Assembly: GCF_958979055.1 (NCBI RefSeq)
Contig: NC_084889.1
Location: forward strand, 11,037,261-11,101,260
From: Alnus glutinosa
Lineage: Eukaryota > Streptophyta > Magnoliopsida > Fagales > Betulaceae
Length of the DNA stretch: 64,000 nt
Direction: 5' to 3'
In this document: piece by piece, positions 10,403-20,500 of the stretch
Position numbering within the stretch: position 1 is the first letter of the stretch
How the letters are laid out: each line of letters begins with the position of its first letter
Position numbers and translations under genes: made by a program
Notes under the pieces: model-generated
What the model was told of the DNA's origin: nothing
Seen by the model: the letters and a program-made list of their open reading frames with translations, nothing else
The model's database searches: none

Positions 10403-10437
<35 letters not shown>

Positions 10438-10831
10438 TCCTTTGGAAGTCTAGCAATATAAGTTGATAAACTAAGATGGATTTGTGCTTATTTATGAATT
10501 TTTAATATATAGCTTACGCCGTCCCCTCACACAAAGAAAAGAAAACAAGGACAAAGATTCATAGTTATGGGGTAGTATGAACTAAATGGTGGTATTTTTA
10601 GAGGGGCAACCTTTGTCATTTACCCATGTGGGATCATAAATATGGGTTCGTTTTTTAAATTGCTTTTTCAAATTTTAACAAACTCTAAATAAATATCGAG
10701 CACAAAACATTCAAAACTATCATCATAACTAAAAAAAATGCATTCTAAAAAAAATATTTAGAAATGCTTTAGGAACTTTCTATTTCAATAATTTTTAATT
10801 ACATCTAACTCGTTTGCTCTCTTTCTCCAAC
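9202..10831 (+). other. B-type 3' flank of copy 3
   Basis: Same layout as the flank of copy 2, without the hAT element. It runs through the AT-rich CGAAAATAAT region (9790-9950), the GTTGCAGGCCAATCC block (about 10326) and the intact SINE target site (about 10803-10815). No gene recognised. Confidence 0.6.
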
Positions 10832-10974
10832 GGGATTTGATTTTTGCATTACACCATCACAACAAGTGCACAACAACCCTTTACATGAAGGTGGACCTCA
10901 GTGTGTGAGGTCCACCATCATGTAAGGGGTTGTTGTGTAATTGTTGTGTTGGTGTTGTAAATCTAATATTTTCC
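10832..10974. mobile_element. 143-bp MULE-type MITE
   Basis: Starts GGGATTTGATTTTTGC and ends TCTAATATTTTCC, with internal arms CACAACAA..CCCTTTACATG and complement. It is flanked by a perfect 9-bp duplication TTCTCCAAC (10823-10831 and 10975-10983). Same family and length as 7968-8110. Confidence 0.85.
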
Positions 10975-10983
10975 TTCTCCAAC

Positions 10984-11599
10984 TGTCCCGTAAGAGTAAG
11001 CACATGCACTTTGAAGTGTGTGTAAAACTAAGAATTTTTTATTTTTTGTAAAATGTAAAACTAAGTGTTCAACCGTGTTGCATTTTTTTTTTTTTTTAAA
11101 TCTCAAAAACCTTAACAAATGAGCTCATTCGCTGGGGAGACCTAGTCGAAGGGGTGGCTGCTGAACCGGCATTCACTCTTCTGTTTTTTTTCAATTTTTT
11201 TTAAATATATATATAATTTTTTATGTTTTATTTATTTATATTTTCTTTATTAAAATCGACACGTGTTACTATTTTATTTGCGTTGATGTAGTGCCTAACA
11301 TAATCTGTCAAAATTTTTAACAGAATTTGACTTAAAAAAATGATTTGTAAATTCAGCTAACCATATAGATATTTGAATTAATTTTTATGTTAAAAAAATT
11401 ATTTGTAATTCAAACTAATTACGATGATCAATAGTACAACTTTTTATTTATTTTTTTTGGGTGAAAGTTACTTTTTTCCTGCTTCAGCAATTAAGCGGTT
11501 ATTCAAATAAGGATATTACTCCCAAGTCCTCCCTATCTTAATTGTGTAAAAAAAAAGAAATAAAAAAAAAATAAGGAAAAGTTGAAAAGGACAAATTAT
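10984..11599 (+). other. Spacer upstream of sHSP copy 4
   Basis: AT-rich array spacer holding decayed arms of the foldback family (about 11240-11420, ACACGTGTTAC.. and AACAGAATTTGAC words). It then has the CAATTAAGCGGTTA..CAAATAA.GATATTACTCC segment that precedes every sHSP promoter. No gene. Confidence 0.5.
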
Positions 11600-11910
11600 T
11601 TCTAGAATATTATAAAGCCTTAGTAAAACCTTCGACAACATTCTGGACTCTTGTGTGGTTCTTCTGTTGCGACGGTTGTCGAACCTCCTGGAACCTCCTT
11701 TTCTCTCCAACGTCCCTCTAGAACTTTCTTTTTCTATCCATGGTCTGTCCCTCTTCCCTCCCACACCTATAAATGCCCACAACCGCCGCCCTTCTCCTCC
11801 AAAGCAATACAATCGATCACTCGCAAGCATCAAATAGCTATCTACATTTCATCTCTGGGTGAAAAACCCAATTTCCCTTTACAAAGATTTGTTCAAGCAA
11901 GAAGAGGAAA
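11600..11910 (+). promoter_or_regulatory. Heat-shock promoter of sHSP copy 4
   Basis: Distal TTCtaGAA at 11600-11607, proximal GAActTTC at 11721-11728, TATA box CTATAAATG at 11767-11775, leader to 11910. The proximal palindrome keeps the GAA/TTC arms but has a changed centre. Confidence 0.75.
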
Positions 11911-12384
11911 ATGGATTTCAGAGTCGTTGGCCTGGATTCCCCACTGTTCTCCACCTTGCAGCACATGATGGACCTGGCCGAAGACGGCGACAAGTCCTCC
12001 CACGCCCCGACCGTCTCATACGTGCGAGACGCGAAGGCAATGGCTGCCACTCCGGCCGACGTGAAGGAGTACCCTGACGCATACGTCTTCATCATCGACA
12101 TGCCGGGGGTCAAGTCCGGGGATATAAAGGTCCAGGTGGAGGACGACAATATGCTCGTGATAAGCGGCGAGAGGAAGAGAGAGGAGGAGGGGAAAGAGGG
12201 GGCCAAGTACGTGAGGATGGAGAGGAGGGTCGGTAAGTTGATGAGGAAGTTTGGGCTGCCTGAGAATGCCAACACCGATGCAATCTCTGCGGTTTCCCAG
12301 GATGGAGTGCTGACTGTGACTGTCCAGAAGTTGCCTCCTCCGGAACCCAAGAAGCCCAAGACCATCGAAGTCAAGATTGCTTGA
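11911..12384 (+). CDS. Class II cytosolic small heat shock protein, array copy 4
   Basis: 157 aa, intronless, same domains as the other copies. Two changes stand out in conserved stretches: V67 instead of L (DMPGVKSGD), and S129 instead of C (AVSQDG), which removes the only cysteine found in the other four proteins. AATAAA at 12430-12435 is a likely polyadenylation signal. Flank type A. Confidence 0.95.
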   Translation: MDFRVVGLDSPLFSTLQHMMDLAEDGDKSSHAPTVSYVRDAKAMAATPADVKEYPDAYVFIIDMPGVKSGDIKVQVEDDNMLVISGERKREEEGKEGAKYVRMERRVGKLMRKFGLPENANTDAISAVSQDGVLTVTVQKLPPPEPKKPKTIEVKIA

Positions 12385-13244
12385 AGAATGGATTGTGCGA
12401 CTGTGATTTGGATTTTGGTGGGTTATGGGAATAAATGAACTAGCATTTCCATTGTGCGTGTGTTCTGTTTTCGGTTCTTGGTGTGTTTATGTTATGGTTT
12501 CTGTAGCTTTACAATGCATGTGCGTATGGTTTGTTGTTATCAATGAAGCCTATGATAATATAATATCAGAGGGTAGGATCTATTTAGAGCTCTTTCCCCC
12601 TTTTTTTTGTTTGTTTTGTAACGTAGACAAGAATGAAACGGATTGGGTCCTCTGTTTTCTTCTTGGAAAGAGTAGTGCCAAAATTTGATGGGTTAGAGAT
12701 TTAGACTACTGGTTGCGATGCACTGCTGATCTGCAGCAGAGATGTTGAGCTCTGCACAATTCCTGGTAGTTTTGGTGTCTTTCTGGTTTGGCTTATGTTC
12801 CTTTGCTGATCTGCAGCTGAGGAAGACTTTCCTGGTTCTGTTGAGAACTTTGTAGAGCAGAGTTGTTGGCTGGCAACGGTGTGCCTTGTGCAGAGCTGCT
12901 GGTATTGTTGAGAAACTTCAGTATTTTTTTCGTCCAAAGAAACAGAATTTTCATTTTTAAATTTTGCAATTAATTTTTCGAATTTTGAGATTTTTCATTT
13001 CAAACTACCAGACCACCGTTGGATTACCAGTCCACAATCAAGTCACCTTTAGACTATCATTGGGCTATTCTTGTACAACTCCCGTCTACCGACTCACTTT
13101 TAAATTAAAGTCCAACTACTATTGGGTCACCATGTTTTATGACAACTTTTTTTCCTTTCTTTTCAGATTATTCAGTCGTATGCAATCAGAGAAATCACTT
13201 TCCAAAAAAAAAAATTAAAATAAAAAAATCACCACTGAAGAAGA

Positions 13245-13278
<34 letters not shown>

Positions 13279-13577
13279 AACTTTGAAAGTCTAGCAATAT
13301 AAGTTGATTAACTAATATGGATTTTTGCTTATTAATGAATTTTTTATATATAGCTTACGCCATCCCCTCACACAAAGAAAAGATAAAAAGGACAAAGATT
13401 CATAGTTATGGAGTAGTATGAAGAAGATCCAAATGCATGAGCCAAAGGGTGGTCTTTTTAGAGAGGCGTGAAAAAAAAATTCTAAAAAAAATTAAGAAAT
13501 GCTCTAAGAACTTCCATTTTTAGACTTAAGTTGCATGTCAACTTTTTATTCCAATAATTTTTAATTACATTTACCTC
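12385..13577 (+). other. A-type 3' flank of copy 4
   Basis: Closely follows the flank of copy 1, but lacks the foldback element and about 1 kb around it: the TTGGGTCACCATG of 13123 continues directly to TTTTATGACAACTTT. The 8 bp at 13570-13577 (TTTACCTC) are the left target duplication of the hAT element. Confidence 0.6.
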
Positions 13578-14536
13578 TAGGCTTAGCAATTTTTGATACA
13601 AGTCGCGACCCTGACACGAAAAAACTGGGTTTAGATTTGTTATTATCGGATTTGGGTCATAATCGAGTCAACTTGATTATGACTCGATTATAATCGTGTT
13701 TGGCAGGTCAACCCGCAGGTTGACCCGCCAACACAATTATAACCCGGTTATTAAAAAAAAAAAAAAGGAAAATTCGAGAAAGAAGAAATGCTGGGTTGAA
13801 AGCCTGAACCCTGGGATTCCAAATTTCCAATAAAAAAACTCCACCTGAACGCCTAGCATGAACCTCGAGGGTCCCCCGGCGGAGTTAGGGCTCGTGAACT
13901 TCGCCGCCAAAAGCCCCTCCTCGCCGTAGACTTCGTAGATCTGACGCTTCTGAGAGTCGCTGAGCACGTCGTAGGCCGAGATCTGCTTAAACTTAGCCTC
14001 CGCTGCTAGAAACCCCTCCTCGCCGTAGACGTCGTAGATCTGACGCTTCTGAGGGTTGCTGAGCACGTCGTAGGCCGAAATCTGCTTAAACTTGGCCTCT
14101 GCCTCCCTCTTGTAGGATGTGATGGGCTTCATGCTCGTGCTCGGGGTGGAGGGTTTTGGAAACTAGGGTTTGTTCACATAGAGATAGTAAGCGAGGATTG
14201 TGATTTGTGTGCGGTTTAACTACGATTTGGAAACAATAGAAACGAGATTGTGTTGCTTAGAGAGAGATAGAAAAAACTCTTCCACAGCCTTTGGATTGCT
14301 TCTCTCGCTGGATTGTGTTGTTTGCTTCTCTCGACTAGAGGATCCTTCTTCTTCTTCTTCGAGCGATTGTCACACTAGGTTACCTGGGTCGTATTCGGGT
14401 AACACAGTTGGCAAGTGGGTCATGTTCGGGTTCCAGAACTCAACCCGATTAATAATTAGGTCGGGTTCGTGTGTAGACCCGAATATGTAATCAGGTCGAC
14501 ACGAACCCAACCCGCTGACCCGAATTGCCAAGCCTA
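13578..14536 (-). mobile_element. hAT-like element carrying a DnaJ fragment (copy A, both ends present)
   Basis: 959 bp. The left end is TAGGCTTAGCAATTTTTG and the right end complements to TAGGCTTGGCAATTCG. It is flanked by a perfect 8-bp duplication TTTACCTC (13570-13577, 14537-14544), the size hAT transposases make. The sHSP copy 1-2 spacer has the same site uninterrupted (about 2991-3006). Subterminal regions are rich in CGGGTT/GACCCG words on both sides. No transposase is present, so it is non-autonomous. The inserted gene fragment reads on the minus strand. Confidence 0.85.
13870..14111 (-). pseudogene. J-domain fragment with an internal tandem duplication
   Basis: Minus-strand reading contains the C-terminal half of a J domain twice in frame: EAKFKQISAYDVLSNPQ..YDVYGEEGF, then EAKFKQISAYDVLSDSQ..YEVYGEEGL. 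The offset is 33 residues (99 bp). The HPD-bearing half is absent, so Hsp70 stimulation is not expected. After the second unit the frame continues AAKFTSPNSAGGPSRF and loses recognisable DnaJ sequence. It sits inside hAT-like copy A and has the same orientation relative to the element as the fragment at 6036-6251. Confidence 0.7.
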
Positions 14537-14550
14537 TTTACCTCGTTTAC

Positions 14551-14675
14551 CTTTTTTTTTTTTTTTTTTTTTTTTGATATGTCTGCACATGAAAGGGATA
14601 AAGAATTTTAATTAGTGACATCCACTTCATGAAATGTGATTTCCAACCGATTAAGCTATCCTACCCTGTAGGACC
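14551..14675 (-). mobile_element. tRNA-derived SINE, second copy in the array
   Basis: Matches the SINE at 3006-3153 (A-box head with AGCTTAATCGGTTGG on the minus strand, A-rich tail). It is flanked by a perfect 12-bp duplication TACCTCGTTTAC at 14539-14550 and 14676-14687. The hAT element was inserted later, into the left duplication. Confidence 0.75.
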
Positions 14676-14687
14676 TACCTCGTTTAC

Positions 14688-15313
14688 TTTCTCGATTTCT
14701 CCAACTCTCCGTAAGAGTAAGCACAAGCACTTTGAAGTGTGTAAAACTAAGAATTTTTATAAAATGTAAAAGTGTTAGATTGCGTTGCATTTTTTTTTTT
14801 TATTATTAATCTCAAAAGCATTAACAAATTGATCCATTGGCTGGCCACCTCCAAAGGGTAGTTGCCGATTTTTTTTTTTTTAAAAAAAAAATTATAATTT
14901 TTTAAGTTTTATTTATTTAAATTTTTTTTATTAAGATTGATTCATGTTGTCATCTTATTGGCGATGACGTAACGCTCTAATGGTATCTGTCAAAAATTTT
15001 AACGGAATTTGACTCTAGAGAATGATTTGTAAATTAAGCTAACCACAAATATTTTTGAATTAATTTTTATGTGATAAGAAGTGATTTGTAATTTAAGCTA
15101 ATCACGTGGACGTACATTTTTTTTTTTTTTTTCTTCGAAGTTGTTTTTTCCACTTTTTTTTTTAAAATTTTTTTAAAAGGAAGTTGTTTTTTCCTGCTTA
15201 AGCAATTAAGCGGTTAATCAAATAAAGATATTACTCCCAAGTCCTCCCTATTTTAATTGTGTAAAAAAAAAAAAAAAAAAATTAAAAAGGAAAAGTTGAA
15301 AAGGACAAATTAT
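14688..15313 (+). other. Spacer upstream of sHSP copy 5
   Basis: Follows the copy 1-2 spacer: decayed foldback-family arms (about 14930-15110), long T tracts and the CAATTAAGCGGTTAATCAAA segment before the promoter. No gene. Confidence 0.5.
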
Positions 15314-15609
15314 TTCTAGAATATAATAAAGGCTTGGTAAAGATAGGGAGGACTGAGAACTATATTGTGACGGTTGTCGAACCTCCTGGAACCTCCTTTT
15401 TCTCTCCAGCGTCCCTCTAGAACATTCTTTTTCTATCCACGGTCTGTCCCTCTTCCCTCCCACACCTATAAATGCCCACAACCGCAGCCCTTCTCCTCCA
15501 AAGCAATACAATCGATCACTCGCAAGCATCAAATAGCTATCTACATTTCATCTCTTCGTGAAAAACCCAATTTCTCTTTACAAAGATTCGTCCAAGCAAG
15601 AAGAGGAAA
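15314..15609 (+). promoter_or_regulatory. Heat-shock promoter of sHSP copy 5
   Basis: Distal TTCtaGAA at 15314-15321, proximal GAAcaTTC at 15420-15427, TATA box CTATAAATG at 15466-15474. The stretch between differs from copies 2 and 4: the CTTCGACAACATTCTGGA segment is missing. Confidence 0.75.
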
Positions 15610-16083
15610 ATGGATTTCAGAGTCGCTGGCCTGGATTCCCCACTGTTCTCCACCTTGCAGCACATGATGGACCTGGCCGAAGACGGCGACAAGTCCTCCC
15701 ACGCCCCGACCCTCTCATACGTGCGAGACGCGAAGGCGATGGCGGCCACTCCGGCCGACGTGAAGGAGTACCCCGACGCATACGTCTTCATCATCGACAT
15801 GCCGGGGCTCAAGTCCGGGGATATAAAGGTCCAGGTGGAGGACGACAATATGCTCGTGATAAGCGGCGAGAGGAAGAGGGAGGATGAGGGGAAAGAGGGG
15901 GCCAAGTACGTGAGGATGGAGAGGAGGGTCGGTAAGTTGATGAGGAAGTTTGGGCTGCCTGAGAATGCCAACACCGATGCTATCTCTGCGGTTTGCCAGG
16001 ATGGCGTGCTGACTGTGACTGTCCAGAAGTTGCCTCCTCCGGAACCCAAGAAGCCCAAGACCATCGAAGTCAAGATTGCTTGA
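15610..16083 (+). CDS. Class II cytosolic small heat shock protein, array copy 5
   Basis: 157 aa, intronless, closest to copy 4 (E24/D25, D56, G94). It keeps C129 and has D92 in the charged loop and L35. The class II tail [15 protein letters not shown] is intact. AATAAA follows at 16129-16134. It is the last complete unit: flank homology ends near 16650, so the array stops here. Confidence 0.95.
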   Translation: MDFRVAGLDSPLFSTLQHMMDLAEDGDKSSHAPTLSYVRDAKAMAATPADVKEYPDAYVFIIDMPGLKSGDIKVQVEDDNMLVISGERKREDEGKEGAKYVRMERRVGKLMRKFGLPENANTDAISAVCQDGVLTVTVQKLPPPEPKKPKTIEVKIA

Positions 16084-16294
16084 AGAATGGATTGTACGAC
16101 TGTGATTTGGATTTTGGTGGGTTATGGGAATAAATGAACTAGCATTTCCATTGTGCGTGTGTTCTGTTTTCGGTTCCTGGTGTGTTTATGTTATGGTTTC
16201 TGTAGCTTTACAATGCATGTGCGTATGGTTTGTTGTTATCAATGAAGCGTATCATATTATAATATCAGAGGGTAGGATCTATTCAGAGCTCTTT

Positions 16295-16316
16295 CCCCCC
16301 CCCCCCCCCCCCCCCC
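16295..16316 (+). repeat. 22-nt poly(C) tract in the 3' flank of copy 5
   Basis: Uninterrupted C run where the other copies have 3-8 C/T residues (CTTTCCCCC). It is probably a slippage expansion. It lies within the likely transcribed 3' region or just beyond it. Confidence 0.9.
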
Positions 16317-16649
16317 TTTTTTTTTTGTTTGTTTTGTAATTCAGAGCTCTTTCCCCCTTTTGTTTGTTTTGTAATGTGGACAAGAATGAAACGGATTTGG
16401 TCCTCTGTTTTGTTCATGGAAAGAGTAGTGCCAAATTTTGATGGGTTTAGAGGTTTAGATTACTAGTTACGATGCATTGTTGATCTACAGGCTACAGCAT
16501 AGAGGTTGAGCTCTGCACAATTCCAGGTAATTTTGGTGTCTTTCTGGTTTGGTTTAAGTTCCTTTGCTGATCTGCATCAGAGGAAGGCTTTCCTGGTTGT
16601 GTTGAGAACTTTGTAGAGCAGAGTTGTAGACTGGCAACAGTGTGCCTTG

Positions 16650-17560
16650 CTAGAAAAAATAAAGACGTGGTAAATACGTAAATTAATGAAATCAAAATAA
16701 AAATTGTATGGGAATGACTAAACTCTTGAACAGTAAAGTAAAAATAAATCTATCTTTTAGATAAATATTGTTTTAAGGTGTGCAGAATTGAAAATTTTAA
16801 ATATTATTCTAAACAAAAAATTATGTGAGAGAAGAAAAAATTGAGGTTATTGTCAAATTTGTTGACAGTTATTATTGTTAAAATTGTGGCTTTTTGACCG
16901 TTGAAAAAACAGTTAAATATTTTTTAAACAACTATATGACTGTTAAAAACAACAATTGTTTATGAAAATATTCGAATAAAAAATGTCTGTTAGTAGAGGC
17001 ATGGCAGAGTCGTTTTTATGGTAGCAAGCTGGTTTTCAACTTTTGCAGCAGTTGAAGGTCCGGTGTATAGAGCATTTTCGATGGGCTTTTTAAAATTTTA
17101 TTAAATTTTAATGAAAGAATTCACTTTTTTGTGTTTAACTATCACCTTTAAAAAAATTCTTACATCAAACTCTCTAAATAATTTTTTTATTTTAACTAAA
17201 TATATATATTTTTTTTAATTTTTGGAGCAACTACTTTAATTATTTAAACATAAAAAATTGAAGGGGATCGATTCTTCTTGCAAGGATTTGGCAGAAAATT
17301 GAAAGAAAATAATTTTTAAAAAAAATGAATAGAAAAAGGATTAGGGGAAGATAAATATAAAGAGGATTTTTGTCGTTCACCATTTTAGAGAAACTTTAAA
17401 GAATTTGATGTATGGGGTGTTTTGACAATTTTTACCAAATTTTTTAAAGCTAAGAGTCAATTAAGAATGCTCTTAGCTGTTAAAAGTAGATTACTAGTTG
17501 CGACAATACATCAGCATGTAGGGTTAAGAGAAAATCCTTCATTTCGGGAAAAAGAAATTT
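16650..17560. other. AT-rich spacer between the sHSP array and the NSUN5 gene
   Basis: No gene recognised. About 17077-17475 has inverted ends (AGAGCATTTTCGATGGGC ... AAGAATGCTCTTAG), a common shape for small non-autonomous elements. A similar sequence occurs near 42355. Confidence 0.45.
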
Positions 17561-20500
17561 TCAAATCCTAAAGCATTCGGTGTTCCGTGCTTCATTCAAA
17601 TCATTCATATCCAAAAAACATTTTGGCCGCCTACGCCTACTCTGTTTTGCACGCAACCACGTCTGGAACAATTTAGTACGGGAACACGATATTACAAATT
17701 TTTTCTTCACGTTTTGTAATCGGTTAGTCCGGCGGTCTCCGGCAAGAGCTCTGGAAGTGTTTTTGCAGGATTCTTGCTTTTCTGAGCAATCGACGGTGTT
17801 AGTGTTCCTCTTCGTAAACAAAGCAATGAAGAAGCCTTCTCCATCCTCAACAGGATCGGTCCGCAGTAAATGTTGTGCTGCACAAAAAAGAAACAAGCAT
17901 GAATGCTAAGATATATCGGCCGTTCCATGATTTACCAAAAATGCTATCAGATTTTGTTTTCTGGAAATTCCACAAGTTGCTTCTAGGGATGCTGAGTGGC
18001 ACTTACAGCCTTCGAAAACTGGGAGACCACGGCGCTGCCACCGGGGGAAGGGAGTCGAAAGTTGAAAACCATAGGAGGCAGCAAGAGGGAGAACAGAATT
18101 GATAACATCTTCATTTTCAATTTGGTGGATGGAGCATGTGCTGTACACCACTCTCTCCACCGCAGCAACTGCCCAACAGAGTAGGAACTCGTCTTCATAT
18201 AATTACCCTTAAAGAAACATTTCAAAGTGCTATAGAACGCGGGTCAAACTGCGTATTTTATGGCCTATCACCCTCAAAGAGAAAAGAAGAAAGAACGAAT
18301 GTTTGAAGCTTTGCAGATTCACAAGATTTCAGTGTCTAAACTCAACCTGAACATTTTGCTAATGTCTACTGGTAAGTGAACCAGAAAAGTCGCCTGTTCA
18401 ACTGGTTTAATTAGAAAGCATTTAATATATTTGAATAAAACAAACAAAAATGAATTAGTACAATATAGTTCATATACTTTCAAAAATAGTTTATGCATTA
18501 AATGATCTAAACGTTATATGATGACTCAAAGAATACAAGATTTACTGAATATTTGAAGATAAAATTAAAAAATTTATAAATTTTTTCATAAAAACTTGTT
18601 GGATTGTTCTGTTCATTTGAGAGTTCAATCCAAGGAACCAGCCGGTTTAAGTTGGCTCAAAGGTCATAATGGTGGTTTAAACACTGCATTTTACAATGGA
18701 AGCTTGTGGCAAACGGAAACCATCATTATGCAGAAGTTCCTCCGATCGCGACAAGTCTTATACTGATCTAATTACTGAACTTTCGGGGCGGAAAAAAAAA
18801 AAACATGAGCAAAGGTAAACACTTTGAGCTTCCTGGCACACAGTAAAAACTTACAAGACAAGGCGTGTGTGAGAGCTTTTCTCTGGAAAGCCGCAAGTTT
18901 GTTCAATCTTTCAGTGTCCATAACATCAGCAGCACGATCTATGGGAATTAAAACAACAAAAGGACATATGATTCAAAAGACACAGTAGCAGTGCGCTCAT
19001 GATTTTTAAATTCAAGCAATAAATATGATTTTGTTTTCTCTACTGCACTATTAAAATAGAAAGAATTATCTTTTCATCCTTATCGGATGGTCAGCTTGCA
19101 GAAAGGCCCAAAGTGCGCAATATGACCTTGTCCGCATCTCTCTCTCGTTGTTCCCGCGTCATAAGGAGAGGGATTAGGTAAGAAAAATGAAACAAATTTG
19201 GTGGGGATCATGCCAATTGAGCTCCAAAAGATACTAGGCCTTTTATCTTGGCTCTCACAGGGATCGGGCTAGGCCTTTTATCTTGGCTCACACAAAAGCA
19301 CCATTATGTCCTGATTACTTGGATAAGGGTTCCAAGAAGTTTTACCGTTCAAGTTTCAACTATTAGAATGACTTTTTTTACAGCCATTAGCAACTTATAT
19401 GAAATATATCAAGTTTTACTTGATAAAGGAATCTCCTGACCTACAACAGTCTGTTAAAGGTTTACACGTCACAATACAAAAATCCAGAGTGAAGCTAAAA
19501 AGTTACCCGTAGCATAAGATGGGAGGAGATGGTCCAATCTCGAAGAGGCTGTCCCAGAACCGGAGCATGAAGGATCCAAAAGAATAGCATGGACCTGCAG
19601 TGTTGAATTTGCTTGTAAGTGTAAAACATACACAGAATATAGTGCCATCTGGTAGATCAGCCAAGTGGGTTTGGGAATTTCTGAAAGAAAGGAGACCAGA
19701 TTTTTTTTTTCTTTTAATCAAAACCCAACTGACCATTAGAAGTGACACCCAACCATAAAGCAGCAAGATATGGTACCGACTTTGTCAGACTCCAAACTGC
19801 TGTTTAGGGATAAAGCATAAGCCAAATAACTATGCTTGACCAAATTTTTGGGTTTCCAAACCAGCTAGTGTTTGTTGATGACACAAACTTCTGTTCAATG
19901 ACTGGTCCGGTCTCCAAGTTTGGGTTATAACCAAGACTATTATATCTAAAGGTTGATATAAGAAGACAATTCAAATTACTAAAGGTGAATACTGAGGGCA
20001 AAACTGATACTCACATGTCCACAATAGGTCATGTAGAACACAAAGACCATAACTGTGAAAAGACAGCACATTCTGCTTTACCTTAGAGAATGACGGATCT
20101 TTTGGGTTGAATTTTAAGAAATCTCCATGCAGAACTTTAATATCTGGAAACCAGGTTAAGCTTAAAATGTTGTTTCATGACAAACTATAAGTAGACAAGT
20201 GGGAATGGATCAGAAACTACCCAGAAAAAAGTACAAAGAAAATAGAAAAAAGTATACATGAATATCAAGGATCACAAATAGACATAGCAATATAGGTAGA
20301 TTGCTGATCATTAAACAATCACGAAATGGAAAAGATATGTCAAAATAAATAAAATAAAAAGGATGGCATTTAAAAGATCAGAAAAATTATCGAGAGGATA
20401 CTAGTGGCACCAGAGAGGCTAATAGTCTCTTTTAGACGTTTAACCCTTTCCTTATTCAGCTCACAGGCTATAATCTTCCCCTTTCCTCTCATAAGAGCAC

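Noticed and set aside
11838-12374. Long minus-strand frames of up to 190 codons opposite the sHSP genes
   Set aside because: They mirror the sense codons of the sHSP genes (GC-rich third positions) and have no independent features.
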